A stretch of 64,000 nucleotides of DNA from Pseudomonadota bacterium (GTDB lineage Bacteria; Pseudomonadota; Alphaproteobacteria; Rhodobacterales; Rhodobacteraceae). The notes below the pieces were generated by a model, which had not been told where the DNA came from, did not search any database, and saw nothing but the letters and a program-made list of their open reading frames with translations. Made by a program: the position numbers and the translations under genes. Below, piece by piece: positions 17,797 to 26,530 of this stretch; within the stretch, counting starts at the first letter, position 1; each line of letters begins with the position of its first letter. The stretch is taken from NCBI GenBank assembly GCA_021779835.1, contig JAJXZX010000019.1:1-64000 (forward strand), in the 5' to 3' direction.

Positions 17797-18744
17797 ATGG
17801 GCTTGAAAGTGGCATTGCAGATGGACCCGATCGGGTCGGTCAATATCGATGGGGACAGCACGTTCCGGATTGCCGAAGAGGCACAAAAGCGCGGGCACAG
17901 CCTGTTTTACTATACGCCGGATCGGCTGGCTTTCCGTGAGGGGCGCATCACTGCGCGCGGTTGGCCCATCGAGGTGCGCCGCGTGAAAGGCGACCATGTC
18001 AGCTATGGGCCTGAGCAAGAGGTCGATCTGGCTGATTGGGATGTCGTGTGGCTCCGGCAGGATCCGCCTTTCGACATGGGCTATATCACATCGACCCATT
18101 TGCTTGACATGATCCACCCCAAGACTCTGGTGGTGAACGATCCGTTCTGGGTACGCAACTCACCGGAAAAGCTGCTGGTCTTGCAGTTTCCTGACCTTAC
18201 GCCGCCGACCTTGGTGGCGCGCGATCTGCAAACGATCCGCGCGTTCAAGGCGGAGCACGGGGATATCATCCTGAAGCCGCTTTACGGCAATGGCGGCGCC
18301 GGGGTGTTCCGGCTTGATCCCAATGACCGTAACCTTGCGTCATTGCACGAGTTGTTCTGCTCGTTCAGCCGGGAGCCGTTGATCGCACAAAAATTCCTGC
18401 CGGCGGTGTCAAAGGGCGACAAGCGGATAATTTTGGTGAATGGCGAACCGGTGGGCGCTATCAACCGGGTGCCCGCTGCGGGGGAGACGCGGTCGAACAT
18501 GCATGTGGGGGGGCGTCCGGAAAAGATCGGCCTCACCCCGCGCGATCTGGAGATTTGCGCGGCGATTGGGCCGGTCCTGCGTGAAAAAGGCCAGGTTTTT
18601 GTGGGAATTGATGTTATTGGCGACTACTTGACCGAAATCAACGTAACTTCGCCAACCGGCATTCAAGAGTTGGAACGGTTCGACGGCATCAACGTGGCTG
18701 AAAAAATATGGCAGGTGATCGAAGCGAAAATAGCAATGGGGTGA
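17797..18744 (+). CDS. gshB: Glutathione synthetase
   Basis: ATP-grasp ligase joining gamma-glutamylcysteine and glycine (315 aa). Motifs: [20 protein letters not shown] at the N-terminus, [15 protein letters not shown] for ATP binding, and [21 protein letters not shown] for the C-terminal metal/substrate region. The start follows AGGGGGC. The downstream esterase begins in the overlapping GTGA, so the two are likely co-translated. Confidence 0.97.
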   Translation: MGLKVALQMDPIGSVNIDGDSTFRIAEEAQKRGHSLFYYTPDRLAFREGRITARGWPIEVRRVKGDHVSYGPEQEVDLADWDVVWLRQDPPFDMGYITSTHLLDMIHPKTLVVNDPFWVRNSPEKLLVLQFPDLTPPTLVARDLQTIRAFKAEHGDIILKPLYGNGGAGVFRLDPNDRNLASLHELFCSFSREPLIAQKFLPAVSKGDKRIILVNGEPVGAINRVPAAGETRSNMHVGGRPEKIGLTPRDLEICAAIGPVLREKGQVFVGIDVIGDYLTEINVTSPTGIQELERFDGINVAEKIWQVIEAKIAMG

Positions 18745-19682
18745 GCCGCAGGCTCGCCGCACTCAGCTACTTGCTTAGGGTCATCGCAAAGCCGCGGGTG
18801 GCGCGCCTTGTGGGCCCTGCCGATGCGCGGCGCGATTTTGACCGGGCCGCGCGGTGGCTGTTTCGTGCGCCGCCATACGCTTTGTGGTTGGACGGCAATA
18901 TTTCGGTGCCGGAGGGGCGCGACCTTCCCGTGACGCGCATTTCGTGCAGTCAGACGGTTGATCGCTCCAAGGTCATTTTGTTCCTGCATGGCGGTGCCTA
19001 TGTTGCGGGCTCGCCGTCAACTCACCGTAAGATGTTGGCGCGGCTGTCGAAGTTGGCGGGGGTGCCGGTGCTGGCGCCAGAGTATCGGTTGGCGCCTGAG
19101 CATCCGTTTCCTGCCGCGCTGGAGGATGCGCGCGCGGCATGGGATCATCTTTACGCCGTCGGCTGTGACCCCGAGGATATCGTGATCGGGGGCGATTCCG
19201 CCGGCGGCGGCCTTGCACTTGCGCTGCTGGCGGACCTTTGCGCCAAGGGCACCCCTCCAGCGGCTCTGTTTGCCTTTTCACCCTGGACGGATCTTGCCGG
19301 GACCGGGCGCTCGCTTACCGAAAATGCCGAGGCGGACGCGCTGCTTCCCGCAATGCGCCTTGCCGAGGTGGCGCAAATGTATTTGCACGGGCATTCGGCG
19401 CTGGACCCCGCTGCCTCGCCGTTACTGGCTGAATTCCCCTCGCCGCCGCCGATATGTCTTCAATATGCCGAGACGGAGATTTTGCGCGACGACGTCTTGC
19501 GCATGGCCGGGCGTCTGCGCGCGTTTGGGGCCGAGGTGCGGCTGGAAAACTGGCCAGATGCGCCACATGTCTGGCATCTGTTCGACGGCTGGGTTCCCGA
19601 GGCGCGCGATGCGTTGACGCGGGTGGCGGCGTTCGTGCGCGAGGCACTTAGGCCTGTGGCCCGACTGCGAGACGAAAGCTGA
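18741..19682 (+). CDS. Alpha/beta hydrolase (hormone-sensitive lipase-like esterase)
   Basis: Cytoplasmic esterase/lipase of the HSL (fold-3) family, 313 aa from GTG 18741, whose start overlaps the gshB stop (GTGA). An ATG at 18708 is possible but lies deeper inside gshB. The oxyanion motif [10 protein letters not shown], nucleophile elbow [11 protein letters not shown], an acidic residue around ETEILRDD and His in DAPHVWHLF complete the catalytic triad. Substrate unknown. The last 35 bases overlap the convergent comM/yifB gene. Confidence 0.9.
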   Translation: MSRRLAALSYLLRVIAKPRVARLVGPADARRDFDRAARWLFRAPPYALWLDGNISVPEGRDLPVTRISCSQTVDRSKVILFLHGGAYVAGSPSTHRKMLARLSKLAGVPVLAPEYRLAPEHPFPAALEDARAAWDHLYAVGCDPEDIVIGGDSAGGGLALALLADLCAKGTPPAALFAFSPWTDLAGTGRSLTENAEADALLPAMRLAEVAQMYLHGHSALDPAASPLLAEFPSPPPICLQYAETEILRDDVLRMAGRLRAFGAEVRLENWPDAPHVWHLFDGWVPEARDALTRVAAFVREALRPVARLRDES

Positions 19683-21162
19683 CCGCCTCGGCGATATGCG
19701 GTTGGCGCACGGTGTCTGAACCGTCAAGGTCTGCGATGGTGCGCGCGACCCGCAGCACGCGATGATAGCCGCGCGCGGTCAGGCCAAAGCGTTCCGCAAC
19801 CCGTGTTAGCAAGGCCCGGCCCTCGGCATCTGGCGCCGCGATCTGGTCGAGCAGCGCGCCTTCGGCATCGGCATTGACGCGCGCGTTGTCGGACGTGGCA
19901 AAGCGGGCGGTCTGGCGGGCACGCGCCGTTGCGACGCGATCCGCGATGCTGGCAGAACTATCGCCAGATGCGGGCAGATCCAGATCGGTAAAGGCCACGG
20001 GCGGCACTTCGATACGCAGATCGAAGCGGTCCATCAGGGGGCCAGAGATGCGACCCAGATACTCATCACCACAATGCGGCACACGGGAGCACGCCCGCGC
20101 AGGGTCGGTCAGGTAGCCACATTTGCAAGGGTTGGCCGCCGCCACCAGCAGAAAACGGCAGGGGTAGCGGATGTGGGCATTGGCGCGCGCCACCACGACC
20201 TCGCCGGTTTCAATCGGTTGGCGCAGGGTTTCCAACACCGCGCGGGGAAACTCGGGGAATTCGTCCATGAACAGCACGCCGTTATGGGCAAGGCTGATCT
20301 CGCCCGGTTTAGCACCGCGCCCGCCCCCGACGATGGCGGCCATCGAGGCGGTGTGGTGCGGCTCGCGGAACGGTCGCACGCGGCTGATGCCGCCTTCGTC
20401 CAACAGCCCGGCGAGGGAATGGATCATCGAGGTTTCCAGCGCTTCAATCGCCGAAAGCGGTGGCAAGATGCCGGGCAGGCGCGCCGCCAGCATGGATTTT
20501 CCCGACCCCGGCGGACCGGTCATCAGCACATGATGCCGCCCGGCCGCCGCGATTTCCAGCGCGCGTTTGGCGCGTTCCTGCCCTTTGACCTCGAACATGT
20601 CGCGGCTGAACTGGTGGGGCGTAACCTCGCCCGCCACGGCGGGGGCGAGCACCGCCTGACCGGTATAATGGCGCACCACCTCGGCGAGCGACCCTGCCGC
20701 CAGCACCTGCGCCGCACCAACCCACGCGGCCTCGGCCCCGCAGGCGCGCGGGCACAGCAGCGCGCGATCCTCGGCGGCGGCGGCCATCGCGGCGGGCAAC
20801 GCGCCGATCACCGCGATCAGCGTGCCGTCCAGCGAAAGCTCTCCCAGCGCCACCGTCTCGGCCACATCGTCGCGCGGCACGATTTCCAGCGCGGCGAGAA
20901 GCGCGAGCGCGATCGGCAGGTCGAAGTGCGACCCCTCCTTGGGCAGATCGGCGGGCGAGAGGTTGACCGTGATCCGTTTGGACGGCAGCGCGATCGACAT
21001 TGAGGTCAGCGCCGCGCGCACCCGTTCGCGCGCTTCCGATACCGCCTTGTCGGGCAGGCCAACGATGGTAAAGGCGGGCAGACCGGGCGTGATGGCGCAT
21101 TGCACCTCGACCATGCGGGCCTCGATGCCTTCGAACGCTACAGTATAGGCCCGCGCCACCAT
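19648..21162 (-). CDS. YifB/ComM family Mg chelatase-like AAA+ ATPase
   Basis: AAA+ protein (504 aa). In naturally transformable bacteria ComM is a branch-migration helicase, and in Rhodobacter capsulatus the homologue is needed by recipients of gene-transfer-agent DNA. Visible are the N-terminal Lon-like domain (GIEARMVEVQCAITPGLPAF, LSPADLPKEGSHFDLPIAL), Walker A TGPPGSGKSM, and the C-terminal LTARGYHRVLRVARTIADL. ATG 21162. Tandem TTAACC sites just upstream suggest CtrA control. Confidence 0.93.
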   Translation of the reverse strand: MVARAYTVAFEGIEARMVEVQCAITPGLPAFTIVGLPDKAVSEARERVRAALTSMSIALPSKRITVNLSPADLPKEGSHFDLPIALALLAALEIVPRDDVAETVALGELSLDGTLIAVIGALPAAMAAAAEDRALLCPRACGAEAAWVGAAQVLAAGSLAEVVRHYTGQAVLAPAVAGEVTPHQFSRDMFEVKGQERAKRALEIAAAGRHHVLMTGPPGSGKSMLAARLPGILPPLSAIEALETSMIHSLAGLLDEGGISRVRPFREPHHTASMAAIVGGGRGAKPGEISLAHNGVLFMDEFPEFPRAVLETLRQPIETGEVVVARANAHIRYPCRFLLVAAANPCKCGYLTDPARACSRVPHCGDEYLGRISGPLMDRFDLRIEVPPVAFTDLDLPASGDSSASIADRVATARARQTARFATSDNARVNADAEGALLDQIAAPDAEGRALLTRVAERFGLTARGYHRVLRVARTIADLDGSDTVRQPHIAEAVSFRLAVGPQA

Positions 21163-21189
21163 CCTGATTACCGTCCCACCACAGTTCCC

Positions 21190-21211
21190 TTAACGTAGGT
21201 TAATTGGTTAA
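21190..21211 (-). promoter_or_regulatory. Candidate CtrA half-site cluster upstream of comM/yifB
   Basis: The minus strand reads TTAACCAATTAACC and then TACGTTAA, giving two TTAACC half-sites 8 bases apart and a third TTAA. CtrA half-sites are TTAACCAT-like. The canonical TTAA-N7-TTAA spacing is not met (N4 and N6), so this is only a candidate. It lies 28-49 bases before the ATG. Confidence 0.4.
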
Positions 21212-21381
21212 GGCGCAGGTGTTGATTTTCCGTAAACGACAGCGTGCCCGACGTCTTCCGGGGCTGTTACGAAGATGTGTTGGCGCGACCGGCATACATC
21301 CGCCAAGTGTGACATAGATGCTCTTTTGCTTTGAAACGTGACCGGATAGAAGCGCGCAATCCTCTGTTGGAGTTCCCCCCG

Positions 21382-22791
21382 ATGAACTGGAAAGTTCGCC
21401 TGCTGTGCCTGTCCATGGCGTCTATGCCGCTGCCTGTTTTTGCCGGCGGCCTGCAAAGCGAGTTGATCCCGCTGGATCATGTCGTGATGACCGACGGCCC
21501 GGCGGCTGGCGTGGCTTTTCTGATGTCTGACGCAGGCGGGTGGAGCGCGCGGGATGACGCGATCGCCGCCAAACTCAAGGCGCAAAAGATTGCTGTCGTG
21601 GGTGTCGACATGCCGAAATATGTCGAGGCAATCAACGCGCAGGCGGCGAAGACGCAGAAGGACGATCCCTATGATCCCGTCTGTTCGTACCTGACGTCGG
21701 ATGTCGAAAGCCTCAGCCAGCAGATTCAGCGCGCCTCGGGCTCGAACGACTATGTCATGCCGGTTGTGGCGGGCATCGGGCAGGGCGGCGGTCTTGCGCT
21801 GGATATCGAGACGCAGACGCCGGACGTGACAGTGGGGGGCACTGTGGTTGCCAACCCCGCTTCGGCGGTGCCGATCACCAACGATCTTTGCACGCCCGCG
21901 GGCTATCTGACCCAATCGCGCGGCGAGATATACACCTTGCCGTCTGGCAAACTGGAAGATCCGGCGACGATCATCCTTGGCCCCGATGCGGCCAACGACG
22001 TGCGCGCCCGGGTCGAGGATTTTCATTCCCGCGCCAAGGACGTGACGATCATTGCCGACACCGACCCAACGGTTGACGTGATGGTCAAACAGATCGCCGC
22101 CCGTATCGGTGCCGCGCGCGCCGCTATGGCTGCGCTGCCCGTCACGGTTTTGCCAGCGACGCCCAAGCACGACGTGTTGGCGATCATCCTGTCGGGCGAC
22201 GGCGGCTGGCGCGATATCGACCAGTCGATCGGTCAGATGATGCAGTCTGAAGGCATCCCGGTGGTGGGCGTCGATTCACTGCGTTATTTCTGGGCCAAAC
22301 GGACGCCGCAGGAAACCGCGCGCGATCTGGCGACGCTGATCAAGCATTATCATGACGCCTGGGGCATCAATAACGTTATTCTCGTCGGCTACTCGTTCGG
22401 CGCCGATGTCTTGCCCGCTGCCTATAATCTGATGCCAGAGGCGCAACGCAACCGGGTGAAGCTGATCAGCCTGCTGGGCCTGTCGAAGGCTGCGGATTGG
22501 GAGATTACGGTGGATGGCTGGATGGGCTCGCACGGCAATGCCGCAGTGCCGACCCTGCCTGACGTCGCAAAGATGCCGTTGCCGAAAGTGATGTGCGTCT
22601 ACGGTGCGGACGAGGAGGACACTGGTTGCCCTGACGCCTCTAAGCTGGGCGTCGAGGCGATCAAGGTCGAGGGTGGTCACCACTTCAACGACAATTACAA
22701 GCCGGTCGAGAAGGACATCCTCGATGCCTTCGCGCGCCGAACGCAAATGGTAGCGACGACTTTGCCGGTGGAAACCGCCGCCAAGCCCTGA
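21382..22791 (+). CDS. AcvB/VirJ-like periplasmic alpha/beta hydrolase
   Basis: Exported protein (469 aa) of the AcvB/VirJ family; AcvB of Agrobacterium hydrolyses lysyl-phosphatidylglycerol in the periplasm. ATG 21382 begins a signal peptide ending at PVFA-GG. The chain holds two related halves: FLMSDAGGWSARDD and AIILSGDGGWRDID. The second half has a serine nucleophile in VGYSFGADV (Ser338), whereas the matching position of the first half is Gln134 in GIGQGGG. The expected partner lpiA/mprF is not next to it. Function is inferred from family. Confidence 0.87.
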   Translation: MNWKVRLLCLSMASMPLPVFAGGLQSELIPLDHVVMTDGPAAGVAFLMSDAGGWSARDDAIAAKLKAQKIAVVGVDMPKYVEAINAQAAKTQKDDPYDPVCSYLTSDVESLSQQIQRASGSNDYVMPVVAGIGQGGGLALDIETQTPDVTVGGTVVANPASAVPITNDLCTPAGYLTQSRGEIYTLPSGKLEDPATIILGPDAANDVRARVEDFHSRAKDVTIIADTDPTVDVMVKQIAARIGAARAAMAALPVTVLPATPKHDVLAIILSGDGGWRDIDQSIGQMMQSEGIPVVGVDSLRYFWAKRTPQETARDLATLIKHYHDAWGINNVILVGYSFGADVLPAAYNLMPEAQRNRVKLISLLGLSKAADWEITVDGWMGSHGNAAVPTLPDVAKMPLPKVMCVYGADEEDTGCPDASKLGVEAIKVEGGHHFNDNYKPVEKDILDAFARRTQMVATTLPVETAAKP

Positions 22792-22793
22792 CG

Positions 22794-22823
22794 CTTGGTC
22801 GCTACGCCTGCGCTGCGACCAAG
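22794..22823. terminator. Bidirectional terminator-like hairpin between convergent genes
   Basis: Perfect 9-bp inverted repeat CTTGGTCGC / GCGACCAAG with a 12-base loop. It begins 3 bases after the acvB-like stop and extends into the last codons of the GST gene on the other strand. No clear T-tract. Confidence 0.45.
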
Positions 22824-23680
22824 GCCATGAACTTTGGCCAAGCCTCGGCATCCGCGACGGTCTTGTCGCGGCAGAACGCGTTGCAAAAGCCGTAGGTTTT
22901 ACCGGACAACTGCAGGTAATGCGTGACGGGATCGCCCGAATAGGGGCAGACCGTGTTCACGGACGGTCCTGACGCGACGGCCTTCGCGGCCAAGGGCGTT
23001 GGCCCCGGCCACTCGCCGCGTGCGAAGTCGCGCCAGTAGTTCGGTTGATCCGCGCCGTCCACCATCCCCATCGCACGCCACCGCCGGAACGAGGGGTGCG
23101 CCAGATGCGCCGCAACATACGCGCGCGCAGCGTCGCTGACCGTCAGCCCATAGCCCGCGATGCGCCCTGCGACCGGGGCAAAGAAGGCATCCGCCACCGA
23201 ATAGGCGCCGAACAGCCAAGGCGAACCGTCGGCAAACCGCATCCGCGCAAAGCCCCAAAGCGCCTCGATCCGGGTCAGATCGGCCTGCACCTCCTCTGTC
23301 ACCGGAAAATCCGTGTAAGCGACGCGCAGGTTCATCGGGCAGGCGGTGCGCAAGGCGGAAAACCCCGAATGCATCTCTGCCGCCAGCATCCGCGCCAAGG
23401 CACGCGCCGCAGGGTCTTGCGGCCAAAGCCCTGCCTTGGGGTGACGGCTGGCCAGTTCCTCCGCCATGGCCAGAGTGTCCGCCACAACAATCCCCTCGGG
23501 GGTTTTCATCGCAGGCACGGTCCGCGCCGGGGCATAGCCTGCCAACAGCTCTGGCAGCTCATCGGTGTAAAGCCGCGCGCGGTGGCTGCGCACTGGCAGG
23601 CCGAAGGCGTCGAACAACAGCCAGCCGCGCAGCGACCAGCTGGAATAGGCGCGGTCGCCAATGGCAAGATCATAGGTCAT
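22802..23680 (-). CDS. Glutathione S-transferase with C-terminal Cys-rich tail
   Basis: GST-fold protein (292 aa). The N-terminal thioredoxin-like part includes RTVPAMKTPEGIVVADTLAMAEEL, and an all-alpha C-terminal domain follows. Residues about 240-280 form an extra tail with four cysteines (NTVCPYSGDPVTHYL, then YGFCNAFCRDKT) resembling a YHS/TRASH-like metal-binding finger, so the protein is longer than a typical 210-230 aa GST. ATG 23680 has GGAGAG eight bases upstream. Substrate not known. Confidence 0.88.
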   Translation of the reverse strand: MTYDLAIGDRAYSSWSLRGWLLFDAFGLPVRSHRARLYTDELPELLAGYAPARTVPAMKTPEGIVVADTLAMAEELASRHPKAGLWPQDPAARALARMLAAEMHSGFSALRTACPMNLRVAYTDFPVTEEVQADLTRIEALWGFARMRFADGSPWLFGAYSVADAFFAPVAGRIAGYGLTVSDAARAYVAAHLAHPSFRRWRAMGMVDGADQPNYWRDFARGEWPGPTPLAAKAVASGPSVNTVCPYSGDPVTHYLQLSGKTYGFCNAFCRDKTVADAEAWPKFMALVAAQA

Positions 23681-23840
23681 GCAAACTCTCCGCTACGGAT
23701 TTCGCGCAACGCTAGCGTCTTGTCCCGTCAAAGGGAAATTCCGATTTTTGCGGTGAACCATCATGGAAAAGAAAGTTTGCCCGCCCCGCTTGAACTCTGG
23801 GAAATCGGCCCCTTAATTGTAACATCTGAAATAAATATTT

Positions 23841-23870
23841 TGATCCAATTTCGTGTTTCGCGCGTAGTCT
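23841..23870 (+). promoter_or_regulatory. Candidate RpoE (ECF sigma)-type promoter of rpoH
   Basis: TGATCC (23841-23846), an 18-base spacer, then TAGTCT (23865-23870), 30 bases before the rpoH ATG. TGATCC with an 18-base spacer is the -35 and spacing I recall for Rhodobacter RpoE promoters, and rpoHII there is an RpoE target. The -10 match is partial. Confidence 0.6.
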
Positions 23871-23899
23871 TAGGTAGACGGGAGCCACAGGGGGTTCGC

Positions 23900-24778
23900 A
23901 TGCCGCTCGATGGAATTGCCGACCGGTCAATGTCGCGTAAAGCGATGAAGGCCGAATTGCTGGACGCAGAGACCGAACTGCGCCTTGCCTACGCATGGCG
24001 CGATCAGCGCGATGAAGAGGCGCTGCACCGCCTTATCAACGCATATATGCGCCTCGCGATTTCCGTAGCGTCGAAGTTTCGCCGATATGGCGCGCCGATG
24101 AATGACCTTATTCAAGAGGCGGGGCTTGGCTTGATGCGCGCCGCTGATAAATTCGACCCGGATCGCGGCGTGCGCTTTTCCACCTATGCCGTGTGGTGGA
24201 TCCGTGCCGGTGTGCAGGACTATGTGATGCGCAACTGGTCGATGGTGCGCACCGGCTCCACCTCCAGCCAGAAATCGCTGTTTTTCAACATGAAACGCGT
24301 GGCAGCCAAGCTGGAGCGCGAAGCCGCCGCGCGGGGCGAGCGTCTGGATGGCCACCAGTTGCGCGCCCAGATCGCGCATGAGGTCGGCGTGCCCCTTGGC
24401 GACGTTGAGATGATGGAAGGGCGGCTTGCCGGCTCTGACTATTCGCTCAACGCGACCCAGTCGAACGAGGATGAGGGCCGCGAATGGATCGACGCGCTGG
24501 AGGATGACGCCTCTCAGGCCGCCGAAATCGTGGAAGAGGCGCACGATGCCGAAACGCTGCACCACTGGCTACAGGTCGCGCTGCAGGCGCTGACCGCTCG
24601 GGAGCGCTATATCGTGAGCGAGCGGAAGCTGCGCGACGAGCCGCGAACCTTGGAAAGCCTTGGCGAAGAGCTTCGGCTGTCGAAAGAGAGGGTGCGCCAA
24701 CTTGAGGCGGTGGCGCTAAACAAGATGCGCAAAAGCCTTGATGGGCAATCCGCCGAGGTGCGTGCCTTCTTCGTCTGA
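23900..24778 (+). CDS. rpoH: RNA polymerase sigma-32 family factor (RpoH, probably RpoHII)
   Basis: Alternative sigma factor for heat and photo-oxidative stress (292 aa). ATG 23900 follows AGGGGG; a much longer upstream-open frame is a shadow. Region 2 is seen in YMRLAISVASKFRRYG, NDLIQEAGLGLMRAADKFDP and FSTYAVWWIRAGVQDYVMRN. The RpoH box appears as QKSLFFNMKR, and region 4.2 as LESLGEELRLSKERVRQLEA. A TGATCC promoter upstream argues for the RpoHII paralogue controlled by RpoE; the paralogue assignment is inference. Confidence 0.93.
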   Translation: MPLDGIADRSMSRKAMKAELLDAETELRLAYAWRDQRDEEALHRLINAYMRLAISVASKFRRYGAPMNDLIQEAGLGLMRAADKFDPDRGVRFSTYAVWWIRAGVQDYVMRNWSMVRTGSTSSQKSLFFNMKRVAAKLEREAAARGERLDGHQLRAQIAHEVGVPLGDVEMMEGRLAGSDYSLNATQSNEDEGREWIDALEDDASQAAEIVEEAHDAETLHHWLQVALQALTARERYIVSERKLRDEPRTLESLGEELRLSKERVRQLEAVALNKMRKSLDGQSAEVRAFFV

Positions 24779-24869
24779 AGCAGGGCGCATCTGGACCAAT
24801 CCCAGATCAACCATTGTGCCGACCCGCGCGCCGCCCTAGAACTTCTGCCAGCAACGCAAGAGGGCCGAT

Positions 24870-26066
24870 ATGCTGGCAGGCAAGCGCATCCTTCTGATCA
24901 TCGGCGGCGGCATAGCGGCCTACAAATCGCTGGATCTGATCCGCCGCCTGCGCGAACGCGGCGCAGAGGTGAGGCCGGTATTGACCCACGCGGCCGAGGA
25001 ATTCGTGACACCACTGTCGGCCGCCGCCCTCGCCGGGGCCAAGGCCTATCGCGCGTTGTTCGACCTGACCGACGAGGCAGAGATGGGCCATATCCAGCTC
25101 TCGCGCGCCGCCGATCTGGTGGTGGTCGCACCTGCAACTGCTGATTTCATGGCGAAGATGGCGGGCGGGCATGCCGATGATCTTGCCTCAACCCTGTTGA
25201 TGGCGACCGACAAACGCGTGCTGATCGCGCCAGCGATGAATGTGCGGATGTGGACCCATCCGGCGACCCAGCGCAATCTGGCGACCTTGCAGGGCGACGG
25301 CATCCTGACCGTAGGCCCCAACGACGGCGACATGGCTTGCGGCGAATATGGCCCCGGTCGCATGGCCGAACCGTTAGAGATTGTCGCGGCAATCGAAGCG
25401 GCGCTGGCGGATGGCCCGCTAAAGGGCCGCCATATCGTCGTCACCTCTGGCCCGACCCATGAACCCATAGACCCGGTGCGCTATATCGCCAACCGATCCT
25501 CTGGCGCACAAGGGTCGGCTATCGCTGCCGCCCTCGCCGGGCTTGGCGCGAACGTCACCTTCATCACCGGCCCCGCAAGTGTGCCGCCGCCGCCGGGTGT
25601 CCATGTCATCCGCGTCGAAACCGCCGCCCAGATGCTTGCTGCCGTCACGGTCGCATTGCCCGCCGAGGCCGCGATCTTTGCCGCCGCCGTGGCGGATTGG
25701 CGCGTCGCGAATGCCGCGGGTTCCAAGATGAAGAAAGACGGCTCTGGCCGCGCCCCCGCGCTGGAGTTTGCCGAGAATCCCGACATCCTCGCCACGGTGT
25801 CGAAGCTGACCAAGGGCCGACCGCGCCTTGTCGTGGGTTTCGCCGCCGAAACGGATGATGTGCTTACCAATGCCACCGCCAAACGCGCTCGTAAGGGCTG
25901 CGACTGGATCGTCGCGAATGATGTCAGCCCCGGCACTGGAATCATGGGTGGCACGGAAAACGCGGTGACCTTGCTGAGCGAGGCAGGCGCAGAGACATGG
26001 CCGCGCCTGCCCAAGGACGAGGTCGCGCGCCGCCTTGCCGCCCGCATCGCGGAGGCACTGGCATGA
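24870..26066 (+). CDS. coaBC: Bifunctional phosphopantothenoylcysteine decarboxylase/ligase
   Basis: Coenzyme A biosynthesis enzyme (398 aa). The N-terminal flavoprotein CoaC half starts GKRILLIIGGGIAAYKSLDLIRRL and holds IAPAMNVRMW and the catalytic-Cys flap GDMACGEYGPGRMAEP. The C-terminal CoaB half begins at VVTSGPTHEPIDPVRYIANR and includes NPDILATV and KGCDWIVANDV. It overlaps dut by four bases (ATGA) as in many Proteobacteria. Confidence 0.97.
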   Translation: MLAGKRILLIIGGGIAAYKSLDLIRRLRERGAEVRPVLTHAAEEFVTPLSAAALAGAKAYRALFDLTDEAEMGHIQLSRAADLVVVAPATADFMAKMAGGHADDLASTLLMATDKRVLIAPAMNVRMWTHPATQRNLATLQGDGILTVGPNDGDMACGEYGPGRMAEPLEIVAAIEAALADGPLKGRHIVVTSGPTHEPIDPVRYIANRSSGAQGSAIAAALAGLGANVTFITGPASVPPPPGVHVIRVETAAQMLAAVTVALPAEAAIFAAAVADWRVANAAGSKMKKDGSGRAPALEFAENPDILATVSKLTKGRPRLVVGFAAETDDVLTNATAKRARKGCDWIVANDVSPGTGIMGGTENAVTLLSEAGAETWPRLPKDEVARRLAARIAEALA

Positions 26067-26530
26067 CACCTGTCTTGCGCATCCTGTGGGAGGATTGGGC
26101 CGACCGCAGCCAACCGCTTCCCTCTTACGAAACGCTCGGTGCGGCTGGGGCCGACATCCGCGCCAACCTCAAACCCGAGGACCGCGAGAGCGGTTTCACC
26201 CTCGAACGTATGCACCGCGTGATTGTTCCCACCGGCATCCGTGTTGAGATTCCGGCGGGATTCGAGATGCAGATCCGCCCGCGCTCGGGTCTGGCGCTTA
26301 AACATGGCATAACCTTGCCCAATACGCCCGGCACCATTGACAGCGATTATCGCGGGCCGCTGGGCGTTCTGCTCGTCAACCTCGGGGCAGAGCCCTACGT
26401 CGTCCACCACGGCGACCGCATCGCGCAAATCGTGATCGCGCCGGTCGTGCAGGCGCGCTTTGAGGTGGTCGATACGTTAAGCGACACCCAGCGTGGCGAT
26501 GGCGGCTTCGGCTCGACGGGACGTCGCTGA
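26063..26530 (+). CDS. dut: Deoxyuridine 5'-triphosphate nucleotidohydrolase
   Basis: dUTPase (155 aa) that keeps uracil out of DNA and feeds dTMP synthesis. Conserved motifs are visible: AGADIRANL, RPRSGLALKHGI, LPNTPGTIDSDYRGPLGVLLV, GDRIAQIVIAPV and the C-terminal GDGGFGSTGR. ATG 26063 overlaps the coaBC stop, and an earlier start inside coaBC is rejected. The stop shares a base with the start of the ThiF/MoeB gene (TGATG). Confidence 0.97.
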   Translation: MTPVLRILWEDWADRSQPLPSYETLGAAGADIRANLKPEDRESGFTLERMHRVIVPTGIRVEIPAGFEMQIRPRSGLALKHGITLPNTPGTIDSDYRGPLGVLLVNLGAEPYVVHHGDRIAQIVIAPVVQARFEVVDTLSDTQRGDGGFGSTGRR

